Assembly (NCBI GenBank): GCA_913009475.1
Contig: CAJVYJ010000002.1
Location: forward strand, 1-29,119
From: an uncultured Actinomycetes bacterium
GTDB taxonomy: Bacteria; Actinomycetota; Aquicultoria; CAJVYJ01
DNA length: 29,119 bases
Direction: 5' to 3'
The notes under the pieces are model-generated. The model was not told the origin of the DNA. It searched no databases and saw nothing but the letters and a program-made list of their open reading frames with translations. Below are positions 15,929 through 21,580 of this stretch, piece by piece. Each line of letters begins with the position of its first letter. Within the stretch, counting starts at the first letter, position 1. Both the position numbers and the translations under genes were made by a program.

Positions 15929-16558
15929 ATGTATCGACTTCTGGTACGAATTATTCTTATAGGAGCTATTTTGTGGGGCAGTCTTACGCTGGCGGGGTGC
16001 GCTCAATCAAATTCAGTTAAACAGCGACAAACTAAATCAGGCATATCTGCGAAGAGCAGGCCGACAGTGATGCGATATGGACCGGTATATCCTGTACGAA
16101 AAGTTAAAGATCCTCTTGTGGCAAAGACAATTAAGGGCGCGGCGGCTACCGGATCTCCCGTTGTCAGTGCGGAGATCAGAGGCTATCTGGTGGACTGGGT
16201 CATTAGAGAGAGCAGTACCAGCGCTTCTATTACAGAGCTAGCTGTTATGAAAGACGGTAGTGCGTACAGGATAAGGCAAACGCGTCCGAGCGCGGCTTTC
16301 GGCAACATGGCGCCGTCGCGGTTGACTCCTGAACCGGCGCGGGAGGCTAAAGCGCGCAAAGCTGCTTTGGCGGCCGTGCAAAAAGTGGTTGCGAAGAAAA
16401 ATCCTAAGTTCGCGTCGGTAAAGCCGATTATCTATAATTACTTAGTGAAAATCCATCATAAAGATGGTTCCAGTGTCGATGTGTGGGTCGATCCCAACGT
16501 TGCTCGTGGGCGGTTCTTGTATAATGTCGGATTAGTAAAACTTCAAAAAGTAAAATGA
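15929..16558 (+). CDS. Putative lipoprotein of unknown function
   Basis: I do not recognise a family. From ATG 15929 (AGGGGTG upstream) the 209-residue product begins with Arg residues, a hydrophobic stretch (IILIGAILWGSL) and a lipobox LAGC, so it should be lipid-anchored outside the membrane with Cys24 as the first mature residue. A basic, Ser/Lys-rich linker follows. The rest is a soluble domain with RGYLVDWVIRES, an Ala/Lys helix (about 145-165) and YLVKIHHKDGSSVDVWVDPN near the end, which looks like a small alpha/beta domain. It stands alone between the repeat-rich spacer and the toxin-antitoxin region. Function cannot be inferred from neighbours. Confidence 0.75.
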   Translation: MYRLLVRIILIGAILWGSLTLAGCAQSNSVKQRQTKSGISAKSRPTVMRYGPVYPVRKVKDPLVAKTIKGAAATGSPVVSAEIRGYLVDWVIRESSTSASITELAVMKDGSAYRIRQTRPSAAFGNMAPSRLTPEPAREAKARKAALAAVQKVVAKKNPKFASVKPIIYNYLVKIHHKDGSSVDVWVDPNVARGRFLYNVGLVKLQKVK

Positions 16559-16909
16559 GCAAGCTTAATCACTGATTGTAATTATTAGCAATTGGCATTA
16601 CCACTCTCTCCTATTTTATTGGCCATAAATCAACTCAGCCGTATATTTTCAATAAGTCTGAAATTATATACAATATTATTCTAGGCTCTCAAAAGAATTA
16701 GGCATGTTTGATGAAAAGATACGGGATAAATTTTTATCGGTGCTGTCGGAAATCTTCGTACCATAAAGGTTTAACATTAATAGGAATGTTGGCAAAAGTC
16801 GATGATAACGGTTTGGGAATGAATCTAAACCCTTGGAGCAATTGTTAAAGCTTACAAAACAGTGTTGCATAATGCTATAGAATGAATTTATAAGGTAACG
16901 TTATTAATA
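16559..16909. other. Gap between lipoprotein and mazEF with toxin remnant
   Basis: Apart from the mazF remnant at 16683-16766, this AT-rich stretch contains nothing I can support. A TGTAATTA octamer at 16577-16584 equals half of the mazEF operator palindrome and may be a relic of an older promoter. A 20-codon open frame starting at the ATG near 16785 is unrecognisable. Confidence 0.5.
16683..16766 (+). pseudogene. C-terminal remnant of a second mazF
   Basis: Read in frame, these 27 codons plus stop give RLSKELG, then MFDEKIRDK and FLSVLSEIFVP. This matches the last residues of the intact MazF 450 bp downstream (RLTKKLG...ITRTK VLSVLSEMFSP) nearly residue for residue, and both end at the stop after Pro. 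Nothing upstream of RL continues the homology and no start codon is present. It is a truncated relative of the neighbouring toxin, left by duplication and decay or by loss of an earlier copy. Confidence 0.75.
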
Positions 16910-16938
16910 TTGACAAGCCATCAATAGGTAATTACAAT
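16910..16938 (+). promoter_or_regulatory. Consensus promoter of mazEF
   Basis: TTGACA at 16910-16915, exactly 17 nt, then TACAAT at 16933-16938: a perfect -35 and a five-of-six -10. It drives the mazEF pair starting at 16972, whose Shine-Dalgarno sequence GGAGGG is at 16957-16962. Confidence 0.75.
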
Positions 16939-16945
16939 GTAATTA
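16929..16945 (+). promoter_or_regulatory. Palindromic operator overlapping the mazEF -10
   Basis: TAATTACA and TGTAATTA form a perfect 8+8 inverted repeat around one central A, covering the -10 hexamer. MazE-type antitoxins repress their own promoters by binding palindromes of this kind, so this is the likely autoregulatory site. The site is visible; the binding is inferred. Confidence 0.65.
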
Positions 16946-16971
16946 TTTAGAGTGTCGGAGGGAACAATATT

Positions 16972-17223
16972 ATGAAAACAAATATCATTAGAATAGGCAA
17001 TTCGCAGGGGATACGCATTCCTAAGATTATTTTGGAGCAAAGCCATATCGGAACTGAGGTTGAGCTGGAGGTTAAAGATAAAAAGATAGTTATAAGCCCG
17101 GCGTCAAAACCACGTCAGGGGTGGGAAAAGAAGTTTCAGCGAATGACTGAGAAGAGTGATGATAGATTAATTGACAAGTCGAGAATCATAACTCAGTGGG
17201 ACAGTGATGAATGGGAATGGTAA
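16972..17223 (+). CDS. mazE: MazE-type antitoxin (AbrB/SpoVT swapped-hairpin fold)
   Basis: This 83-residue antitoxin neutralises the MazF endoribonuclease encoded next to it and should repress the operon. The N-terminal half is an AbrB-type DNA-binding domain (IIRIGNSQGIRIPKIIL, then EVELEVKDKKIVISP). The C-terminal half is Trp/Asp-rich and probably disordered until it binds the toxin (ITQWDSDEWEW). GGAGGG lies 9 nt before ATG 16972. The toxin gene overlaps its end by 7 or 13 nt, the tight coupling usual for these pairs. Confidence 0.92.
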   Translation: MKTNIIRIGNSQGIRIPKIILEQSHIGTEVELEVKDKKIVISPASKPRQGWEKKFQRMTEKSDDRLIDKSRIITQWDSDEWEW

Positions 17224-17540
17224 CCAAGCGATTTGAAGTTTATTTAGTCGGCTTGAACCCTGCTGTCGGCAGCGAGATTCGTAAAAACAGGCCCTGCCTT
17301 ATTATTTCTCCGGATGAGATGAATCAGTTTATTGCCACTGTTATTGTAGCGCCGATGACCACAAAAGGCAGGAATTATCCGACCAGAATACCATGCAGTT
17401 TTGGTGGAAAGAAAGGACAAATTGTGCTTGATCAGATTCGAACTGTTGACAAAGTAAGATTAACAAAAAAGTTAGGCAGTATCGATAAAATAACGCGGAC
17501 CAAAGTTTTGTCGGTTTTATCGGAAATGTTTTCACCGTAA
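17211..17540 (+). CDS. mazF: MazF/PemK-type endoribonuclease toxin
   Basis: MazF toxins cut mRNA at short single-stranded sequences and stop translation. The product shows the PemK/MazF fold: FEVYLVGLNPAVGSEI, KNRPCLIISPDEMN, a TVIVAPMTTKG strand, and GQIVLDQIRTVDKVRL. The Arg in the first part and the Thr/Ser of the MTT segment are the usual active-site region. Length (107-109 residues) is standard and the frame is intact, so it is probably functional. ATG 17211 and ATG 17217 are both possible starts, each inside the 3' end of mazE. Confidence 0.93.
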   Translation: MGMVTKRFEVYLVGLNPAVGSEIRKNRPCLIISPDEMNQFIATVIVAPMTTKGRNYPTRIPCSFGGKKGQIVLDQIRTVDKVRLTKKLGSIDKITRTKVLSVLSEMFSP

Positions 17541-17562
17541 ACGTTGAATACAAAAAGGTATG

Positions 17563-17591
17563 TTGACGAAAAAATGGTTACTCGACATAAA
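17563..17591 (+). promoter_or_regulatory. Candidate promoter of the AbrB-type gene
   Basis: TTGACG at 17563-17568 and CATAAA at 17586-17591 are separated by 17 nt, in the spacer between mazF and the next gene. The -35 is good and the -10 is weak. Confidence 0.4.
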
Positions 17592-17628
17592 TGAACGATT
17601 ATAGTACGGTATTACTGGAGGTGAATCG

Positions 17629-17835
17629 ATGGAATCAGTGAAAGTTTCCCCAAAACATCAAGTAGTTATTCCCCAGTCAATCCGGAAATCTCTAAAAATC
17701 CGTCCGGGAGAGAAAGTCCATGTTTTACAATATGAAAATCGTATAGAATATATTCCGGAAAGAAAAATGAAAACCATGCGTGGTTTTCTAAAAGGGATTG
17801 ATACTACTGTTGAGCGAGAAAAAGATCGAATATGA
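17629..17835 (+). CDS. AbrB/VapB-like antitoxin without an intact toxin
   Basis: The 68-residue protein is an AbrB/SpoVT-type DNA-binding domain: KVSPKHQVVIPQSIRKSL is the diagnostic start and RPGEKVHVLQYENRIEYIP follows. The short tail (MKTMRGFLKGIDTTVEREKDRI) has the look of a VapB antitoxin that binds a PIN-domain toxin. GGAGGTG precedes ATG 17629. A toxin gene should follow with a short overlap, but after an ATGA overlap the frame closes at 25 codons. It is therefore an orphan antitoxin, kept as a regulator or left over. Confidence 0.88.
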   Translation: MESVKVSPKHQVVIPQSIRKSLKIRPGEKVHVLQYENRIEYIPERKMKTMRGFLKGIDTTVEREKDRI

Positions 17836-17909
17836 ATCAATATAGCTGTGTATTTTTAATAAGTGTAGAAGGAATAATAAAAGACTGTTTATATGAATTG
17901 GAAATATAA
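17832..17909 (+). pseudogene. 25-codon stub in the position of the missing toxin
   Basis: The ATG overlaps the antitoxin stop by ATGA, the classic coupling for a vapBC pair, but translation ends after 25 residues (YSCVFLISVEGIIKD in the middle). A resemblance to the first strand of a PIN domain is too weak to claim. It could be the decayed start of a toxin or chance. Confidence 0.3.
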
Positions 17910-17923
17910 CAAGGAGGTAAGAA

Positions 17924-18229
17924 ATGCCGGAATTTTCTAATCCGTTTGCGGTGCTTAAAAGCGATCGCAAGCTTACAGAGGTCGAACTGGTTCGAGCCAT
18001 CCGTTTTATGGTAGCGGCGGAATATGAAGCTATCCAGCTCTACCAACAAACGGCTGAAAGCACCGATAATCGACTTGCTAAAGAAGTTCTTGTTGATATA
18101 GCCAATGAGGAGAAGGCGCACGCGGGTGAATTTCTTCGTTTGCTGAAGGAATTGGACCCCGAGGAAGAAAAGTTTTACAAAGACGGCTATCAAGAGGTCG
18201 AGGAGATGATGAAAGAGTTTAAAAAATAG
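17924..18229 (+). CDS. Ferritin-like/rubrerythrin-type small protein (encapsulin-cargo-like)
   Basis: The 101-residue helical protein belongs to the ferritin-like superfamily. Glu33 in VAAEYEAIQLY and the Glu62-Glu63...His66 (EEKAH) cluster give the E-ExxH metal-binding half-site, one per two helices, so it should dimerise or oligomerise to make a di-iron centre. The sequence resembles the short ferritin-like proteins associated with, or fused to, encapsulins in thermophiles. No encapsulin gene lies in the window. A strong AAGGAGG precedes ATG 17924. Likely roles are iron storage or oxidation or peroxide defence; the substrate is unknown. Confidence 0.8.
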   Translation: MPEFSNPFAVLKSDRKLTEVELVRAIRFMVAAEYEAIQLYQQTAESTDNRLAKEVLVDIANEEKAHAGEFLRLLKELDPEEEKFYKDGYQEVEEMMKEFKK

Positions 18230-18403
18230 TTTAAAAGAGGACAGTCCGGTATACATTGCTTGCTATTTTCCAGTCTGGTTTAGTCAGTGACAATCGGAAC
18301 GTTGTCTGCCGTATCAAATTGGGTGTCATCCAAAGCTCAGTTTTTGCCCGCGTTGCTCGCGGCAGCTGAGCTTGTTCGTTAGGCATTATAAGGGATTAAA
18401 TGC
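18230..18403. other. Spacer with a large stem-loop before the permease
   Basis: Between the ferritin-like gene and the permease an outer stem AAGCTCAG/CTGAGCTT encloses an inner CCGCG-TTGCT-CGCGG hairpin, at about 18329-18379. GTTAGGC follows nearby. It is a strong RNA or DNA fold without a T run, so it is not an intrinsic terminator. It might be a decayed repeat or a leader structure for the permease. Confidence 0.4.
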
Positions 18404-19708
18404 ATGAAGCAAAAAAATAGGACAGTTGGATTGCTTGGTGCCGTTTCAATTGGAATCGGCGGTATGGTAGGCGGCGGTATTTTTGCGGTGTTGGGTGAGG
18501 CTGTGGCGCTTGCTCGCGGCGCGACTGCCGTTGCTTTTATTTTAGCGGGAGTTGTAGCCTTGTTGACCTCTTATTCCTATGCAAAACTTTCTGTAAAATA
18601 TCAGAACCGCGGTGGAACCGTTGTCTTTATTGATAATGCTTTCAGCCACAATCTTTTATCAGGCAGTATGAACTTAATGCTCTGGCTAAGCTACTTGGTC
18701 ACGATTTCTTTATACGCGGTTGCCTTTGCTTCCTATGCGCAAACCTTTTTTCCCGGCAACACCACTCAGTGGCTAAGACACCTGTTAATTAGTTTGGCTA
18801 TTTTACTTCCGGCTCTGATTAACTTGTTAAACGCTTCTTTTGTAAGCAGATCTGAAACCATTATTGTGATGATAAAACTGGCGTTACTGACTCTGATTAT
18901 TGTAACCGGAGCTTCGTTTGTGAAGATAGGACGACTGTCACCGGTTCAATGGGGAACTCCTTCTTCGATCATATTTGCCGGCATAGTTATTTTTGTTGCT
19001 TATGAAGGCTTTGAATTAATTGCCAATGCCGCTGAAGACATTAAAAATCCAAAATCAAATCTACCAAAGGCATTTTATGGCTCAATATTACTAGTCATAC
19101 TACTATATGTACTTATCGCGATAATCACTGTTGGCACGGTACCGGTAAATCAGCTTTTGACGGCCAAGGATTATGCTTTGGCAGTGGCCGCTAAACCCGC
19201 GCTTGGACAAGCAGGATTCATCATTGTTTCTGTCGCGGCGTTATTAGCGACTTTCTCCGCTATTAACGCGACGATTTACGGGAATTCCCGTTTAGGATAT
19301 ATTGTCGCCAAGGAAGGCGAGCTTCCTAAAATATTGGATGAAGAAGAGCGTAATATACCTGATATGGGTGTAATAATTACGGCATTTTTTAGTTTACTCA
19401 TAGCAAACTCGATTAATTTAACTGAAATAGCCATTATTGGCAGCGCCAGCTTTTTGCTTATTTTTTTCGTAGTTAATATTAGTGCATATAGGCTACGTAA
19501 CGTAATCGGCGGCAACAAGATGATAATTTTAATGGCCTCTTTAGCTAGTAGCGTAGTATTAGTTACTTTGCTTGTTCATATTTTTTCAAGCAATGTTAAA
19601 GCCATAGGGATATTTTTCACCTTTATGGGTATTTCGGTTCTGTTTGAACTTATTTATGGTAGATTTGTTAGAGGCCATTTTTTTCAACGGCCATACAAAG
19701 ATGCCTGA
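18404..19708 (+). CDS. APC-family amino acid permease
   Basis: A 434-residue integral membrane protein with about 12 hydrophobic segments. The start GAVSIGIGGMVGGGIFAVLGEAV is the helix 1 signature of the amino acid-polyamine-organocation superfamily, with the unwound GGGIF region that binds the substrate backbone. ALARGATAVAFILAG (helix 2) and VAYEGFELIANAAEDI (helix 6 region) also fit. The substrate cannot be deduced. AAGGGA is placed before ATG 18404. It is not tightly linked to either neighbour. Confidence 0.9.
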   Translation: MKQKNRTVGLLGAVSIGIGGMVGGGIFAVLGEAVALARGATAVAFILAGVVALLTSYSYAKLSVKYQNRGGTVVFIDNAFSHNLLSGSMNLMLWLSYLVTISLYAVAFASYAQTFFPGNTTQWLRHLLISLAILLPALINLLNASFVSRSETIIVMIKLALLTLIIVTGASFVKIGRLSPVQWGTPSSIIFAGIVIFVAYEGFELIANAAEDIKNPKSNLPKAFYGSILLVILLYVLIAIITVGTVPVNQLLTAKDYALAVAAKPALGQAGFIIVSVAALLATFSAINATIYGNSRLGYIVAKEGELPKILDEEERNIPDMGVIITAFFSLLIANSINLTEIAIIGSASFLLIFFVVNISAYRLRNVIGGNKMIILMASLASSVVLVTLLVHIFSSNVKAIGIFFTFMGISVLFELIYGRFVRGHFFQRPYKDA

Positions 19709-19728
19709 TAAATATTTATCGTCTAGCG

Positions 19729-19756
19729 GGGGTCAGGTCTTGCATTTTCGCATTTT
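19729..19756 (+). repeat. Solo GGGGTCAGGTCTTGC repeat
   Basis: One copy of a GGGGTCAGGTC-type sequence with an internal GCATTTTCGCATTTT stretch lies just after the permease. It shares GGGGTCAG-TCTT with the paired repeats at 20639 and 28097 but has a different body. It belongs to the class of dispersed repeats often associated with REP-type (RAYT) transposases; no such transposase is in the window. Confidence 0.5.
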
Positions 19757-19792
19757 ATTTTTTTAGCTGCGATAATCTGATATTTATAGGAC

Positions 19793-19942
19793 ATTTTATT
19801 AAAAGAACTGCAAACAATTCCGGGCATCGGAGTCGGCCTCTCTCAAGACCTCTTCGATTTAGGATATAGAAAAGCTGATGACTTAAAAGGTGAAGACCCG
19901 GAGTTGCTGAAATGGTGGAACTGGAAAGACAAGAAGAGATAA
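19793..19942 (+). pseudogene. Decayed helix-hairpin-helix (Cdd1-like) gene with internal deletion
   Basis: The frame after a TAG at 19790-19792 reads LLKELQTIPGIGVGLSQDL, FDLGYRKADDLKGEDP, then ELLKWWNWKDKKR and stop. The first part is the N-terminal helix-hairpin-helix of Cdd1/pathogenicity-locus proteins and the last part is their C-terminal end. The middle, normally about 40 residues with CVLYVFRCAVYYA, is missing, as if deleted between two DPE-L motifs. There is no start codon after the upstream stop. Both defects mark it as a pseudogene. Confidence 0.7.
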
Positions 19943-19969
19943 AATTATTCTACAAACTGGAGGTCGAAT

Positions 19970-20635
19970 ATGTCAGAACAGCATCCTGTAGGCGCGATAA
20001 TACAGAGAGATAAAAAAACTTACGCTATTGTCCCCAAAACTCCTGTGGGTCTCTTAACCGCTGAGCATTTAGAAAAAATCGCTGCGGTGACCCGAAAATA
20101 TGAGATTCCTATAATTAAAATTACCTCAGGGCAAAGATTCGCGTTGGTGGGCATCAAAAAAGATGACGTTAATGATATTTGGCGAGACCTGGGCATGGAC
20201 CCCGGCCAAGCCAAAGGCACCGAACTCTGCTTGCACTATGTCCAAGCGTGTCCCGGTACTGAGACCTGTAGGTATGGCGTCCAAGATTCTATCGGGATGG
20301 GAACGGTGATTAATGATATTTTTTCCGGCATGGAGTTAGCCGCGAAAGTAAAAATAGGCGTATCCGGATGTCCACTGTGTTGCGGAGAGAGCTTTGTGCG
20401 GGACATTGGCGTGTTGGGGAAGAGAAGCGGTTGGACATTGATTATCGGCGGCAGCTCCGCCCGGCGTCCACGCATTGGCGATGTTATTGCGGAAGACCTT
20501 TCAAAAGAAGAGGCTATTAAATTAATAAAACGTTTTTTAGAATATTACAGCATCCACGCAACCAGGAAAGAGAGAACCGCGCGCTTTCTGGATAGGCTGG
20601 GAGTCGAGCAAATCAAAGAAGCTATTTTAAAATAA
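19970..20635 (+). CDS. Small siroheme/[4Fe-4S] sulfite or nitrite reductase-like protein
   Basis: This 221-residue protein is a single-module relative of sulfite/nitrite reductases. Residues 1-75 form the ferredoxin-like half (VGLLTAEHLEKIAAVTRKYE). Cys94-x5-Cys100 (ACPGTETCRYG) and Cys134-x3-Cys138 (SGCPLCCGE) give the cluster-siroheme signature. The size matches the low-molecular-weight assimilatory-type sulfite reductases of anaerobes such as Desulfovibrio vulgaris and methanogens. GGAGGT precedes ATG 19970. The heme cluster 1 kb away encodes the uroporphyrinogen methyltransferase and precorrin-2 dehydrogenase that would make its siroheme. The true substrate (sulfite, nitrite or other) is open. 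Confidence 0.85.
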   Translation: MSEQHPVGAIIQRDKKTYAIVPKTPVGLLTAEHLEKIAAVTRKYEIPIIKITSGQRFALVGIKKDDVNDIWRDLGMDPGQAKGTELCLHYVQACPGTETCRYGVQDSIGMGTVINDIFSGMELAAKVKIGVSGCPLCCGESFVRDIGVLGKRSGWTLIIGGSSARRPRIGDVIAEDLSKEEAIKLIKRFLEYYSIHATRKERTARFLDRLGVEQIKEAILK

Positions 20636-20638
20636 AAT

Positions 20639-20726
20639 GGGGTCAGATCTTCAATCTTGACAATTCGCAACCATTCTATCAGGCATTATCGTGAAAAAGG
20701 GGTCAGATCTTCAATCTTGACAATTC
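20639..20726 (+). repeat. Paired 27-28-bp repeat, 60-bp period (locus A)
   Basis: Two identical copies beginning GGGGTCAGATCTTC and ending GACAATTC, at 20639-20666 and 20699-20726, start exactly 60 bp apart. The first begins 3 nt after the reductase stop codon. The 32-nt spacer starts GCAAC, has CAGGCAT in the middle and ends AAAAA. A matching pair, inverted, is at 28097-28183. Confidence 0.85.
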
Positions 20727-20795
20727 ATTGCGCTAAATTATTCAAATCAGGCCTCTCTGAATATTTCCGGGCAGCTGAGTAGATTTTATTAAAGT

Positions 20796-20825
20796 AAACC
20801 TTCTAATGATTCGCAAGGGTTTTTT
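20796..20825 (+). terminator. Possible intrinsic terminator after the reductase gene
   Basis: AAACCTT and AAGGGTTT can pair with a small bulge, and the right arm runs into six T at 20820-20825. On the + strand it would end transcription from the reductase before the convergent tautomerase gene. The stem is weak. Confidence 0.35.
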
Positions 20826-20827
20826 GT

Positions 20828-21010
20828 TCACTCGTCCGATAATTTTCCGGCAATCGCCCAATCAGCTTTATCTACATCGGTAAAGACGATGTGGACGTGT
20901 TCCGGTGCCGTCTTACCTACTTCCGAGATGATTTTAGTGATGCCCTCAGCCATCTCGGCTTTCTGCTCGCGTGTTCGGCCTTTCCATAATTTAATTTCTA
21001 CTACTGGCAA
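20828..21010 (-). CDS. 4-oxalocrotonate tautomerase family protein
   Basis: This 60-residue member of the tautomerase superfamily carries Pro directly after the initiator Met (PVVEIKLWKGRT), the catalytic base after Met removal. GITKIISEVGKTAPEHVHIVFTDV is the second family segment. Such small enzymes work as hexamers on keto-enol tautomerisation; the physiological substrate is unknown. The start is TTG at 21010, preceded by GGGAGG at ideal spacing. It lies downstream of hemB and the four-helix-bundle gene in the same direction and could receive read-through from the heme operon. Confidence 0.88.
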   Translation of the reverse strand: MPVVEIKLWKGRTREQKAEMAEGITKIISEVGKTAPEHVHIVFTDVDKADWAIAGKLSDE

Positions 21011-21032
21011 TTGATGCCTCCCTTCGATATAA

Positions 21033-21073
21033 AGAGAAGTCTAGAGTCGGGAGTCCAGAGTCCAGAGTCTAAA
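21033..21073. repeat. Left heptad array / terminal inverted repeat of the four-helix-bundle unit
   Basis: After AGAGAA come five consecutive 7-mers: GTCTAGA, GTCGGGA, GTCCAGA, GTCCAGA and GTCTAAA (21039-21073), all GTCNNNA. The first 16 nt (AGAGAAGTCTAGAGTC) recur exactly, inverted, at 21565-21580. The last 15 nt recur inverted in the solo array at 8095-8109. Confidence 0.85.
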
Positions 21074-21162
21074 CATATATCTCTAAAGCAATTAGATAAT
21101 TGATTAAAATTAAAGAGCTAAATATTAATTAAACATAATAAGATCACACATAAAAATATTGT

Positions 21163-21534
21163 TTAATCAGTGTTCAATTTATTAATTATAGAATTAAGCA
21201 TAGCATTTATTTCTTGAATTACTGAGTTGGCTTTAAAATATTTTTTTTCTTCAATATAGCTTAAGTCAAAAGATAGAAATAGCCAATAATCGGATTCGGC
21301 CAGTGATCTTTTAGCTATAGTAAGATAGTTACGATAGCTATTACCCTTGATACCACCAAAACCTTCAGCAATATTAGAAGGAACTGAAAGTGTTGATCTA
21401 ATAAGCTGTTGCTTGATAATTCTTGCCTCGTCTGATTTTGGAAAGTTCTTAAGCGAGTAAAGTACTTGCTTTGCCAGGACATGGGCTTTCTGCCATACAA
21501 TCAAGTCTTTATATGATTTTATATCTTTATTCAC
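21163..21534 (-). CDS. Four-helix-bundle protein (S23/23S rRNA intervening-sequence protein family)
   Basis: The 123-residue protein has the full family signature: YKDLIVWQKAHVLAKQVLY at the start, then FPKSDEARIIKQQLIRS, SVPSNIAEGFGG, YLTIAKRSLAESDYWLFLS and DLSYIEEKKY. Members are encoded in intervening sequences of 23S rRNA or as free-standing genes, and relatives (Avd) act in diversity-generating retroelements. Biochemical function is not known for the free-standing ones. The gene is clearly more AT-rich than hemB, and inverted heptad arrays enclose it on both sides (21033-21073, 21547-21580). ATG 21534 lies 27 nt beyond the hemB stop; no strong Shine-Dalgarno sequence is visible. Confidence 0.92.
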   Translation of the reverse strand: MNKDIKSYKDLIVWQKAHVLAKQVLYSLKNFPKSDEARIIKQQLIRSTLSVPSNIAEGFGGIKGNSYRNYLTIAKRSLAESDYWLFLSFDLSYIEEKKYFKANSVIQEINAMLNSIINKLNTD

Positions 21535-21540
21535 CGTGTC

Positions 21541-21580
21541 TTTAACTTTAGACTCCCGACTCTAGACTCTAGACTTCTCT
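21541..21580. repeat. Right heptad array, overlapping the 3' end of hemB
   Basis: On the + strand TTTAGAC, TCCCGAC, TCTAGAC and TCTAGAC (21547-21574), then TTCTCT. On the - strand these are GTCNNNA heptads. It is the inverted partner of the array at 21033-21073. The hemB stop codon (21562-21564) and the codons just before it lie inside the array. Confidence 0.85.

Noticed and set aside
16676..16870. 64-codon open frame on the - strand
   Set aside because: It is antisense to the mazF remnant, has no ribosome-binding site and no recognisable motif.
17924..18229. Complete encapsulin nanocompartment locus
   Set aside because: Only the ferritin-like gene is present; no shell protein gene lies within the window.
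18329..18403. Integron attC-like site before the permease (stem plus GTTAGGC)
   Set aside because: The complementary GCCTAAC box at the other side of the stem is missing and there is no integrase or cassette array.
19707..19720. Palindrome GATAAATATTTATC at the permease end as terminator
   Set aside because: It is all A/T with no following T run and cannot form a stable terminator.
20639..20726. 60-bp-spaced repeats as a small CRISPR array
   Set aside because: Only two repeats per locus, no cas genes, spacers of both loci share a common plan, and the repeat is inverted at another locus.
21033..21580. Diversity-generating retroelement suggested by the Avd-like protein fold
   Set aside because: There is no reverse transcriptase, template repeat or variable repeat nearby.
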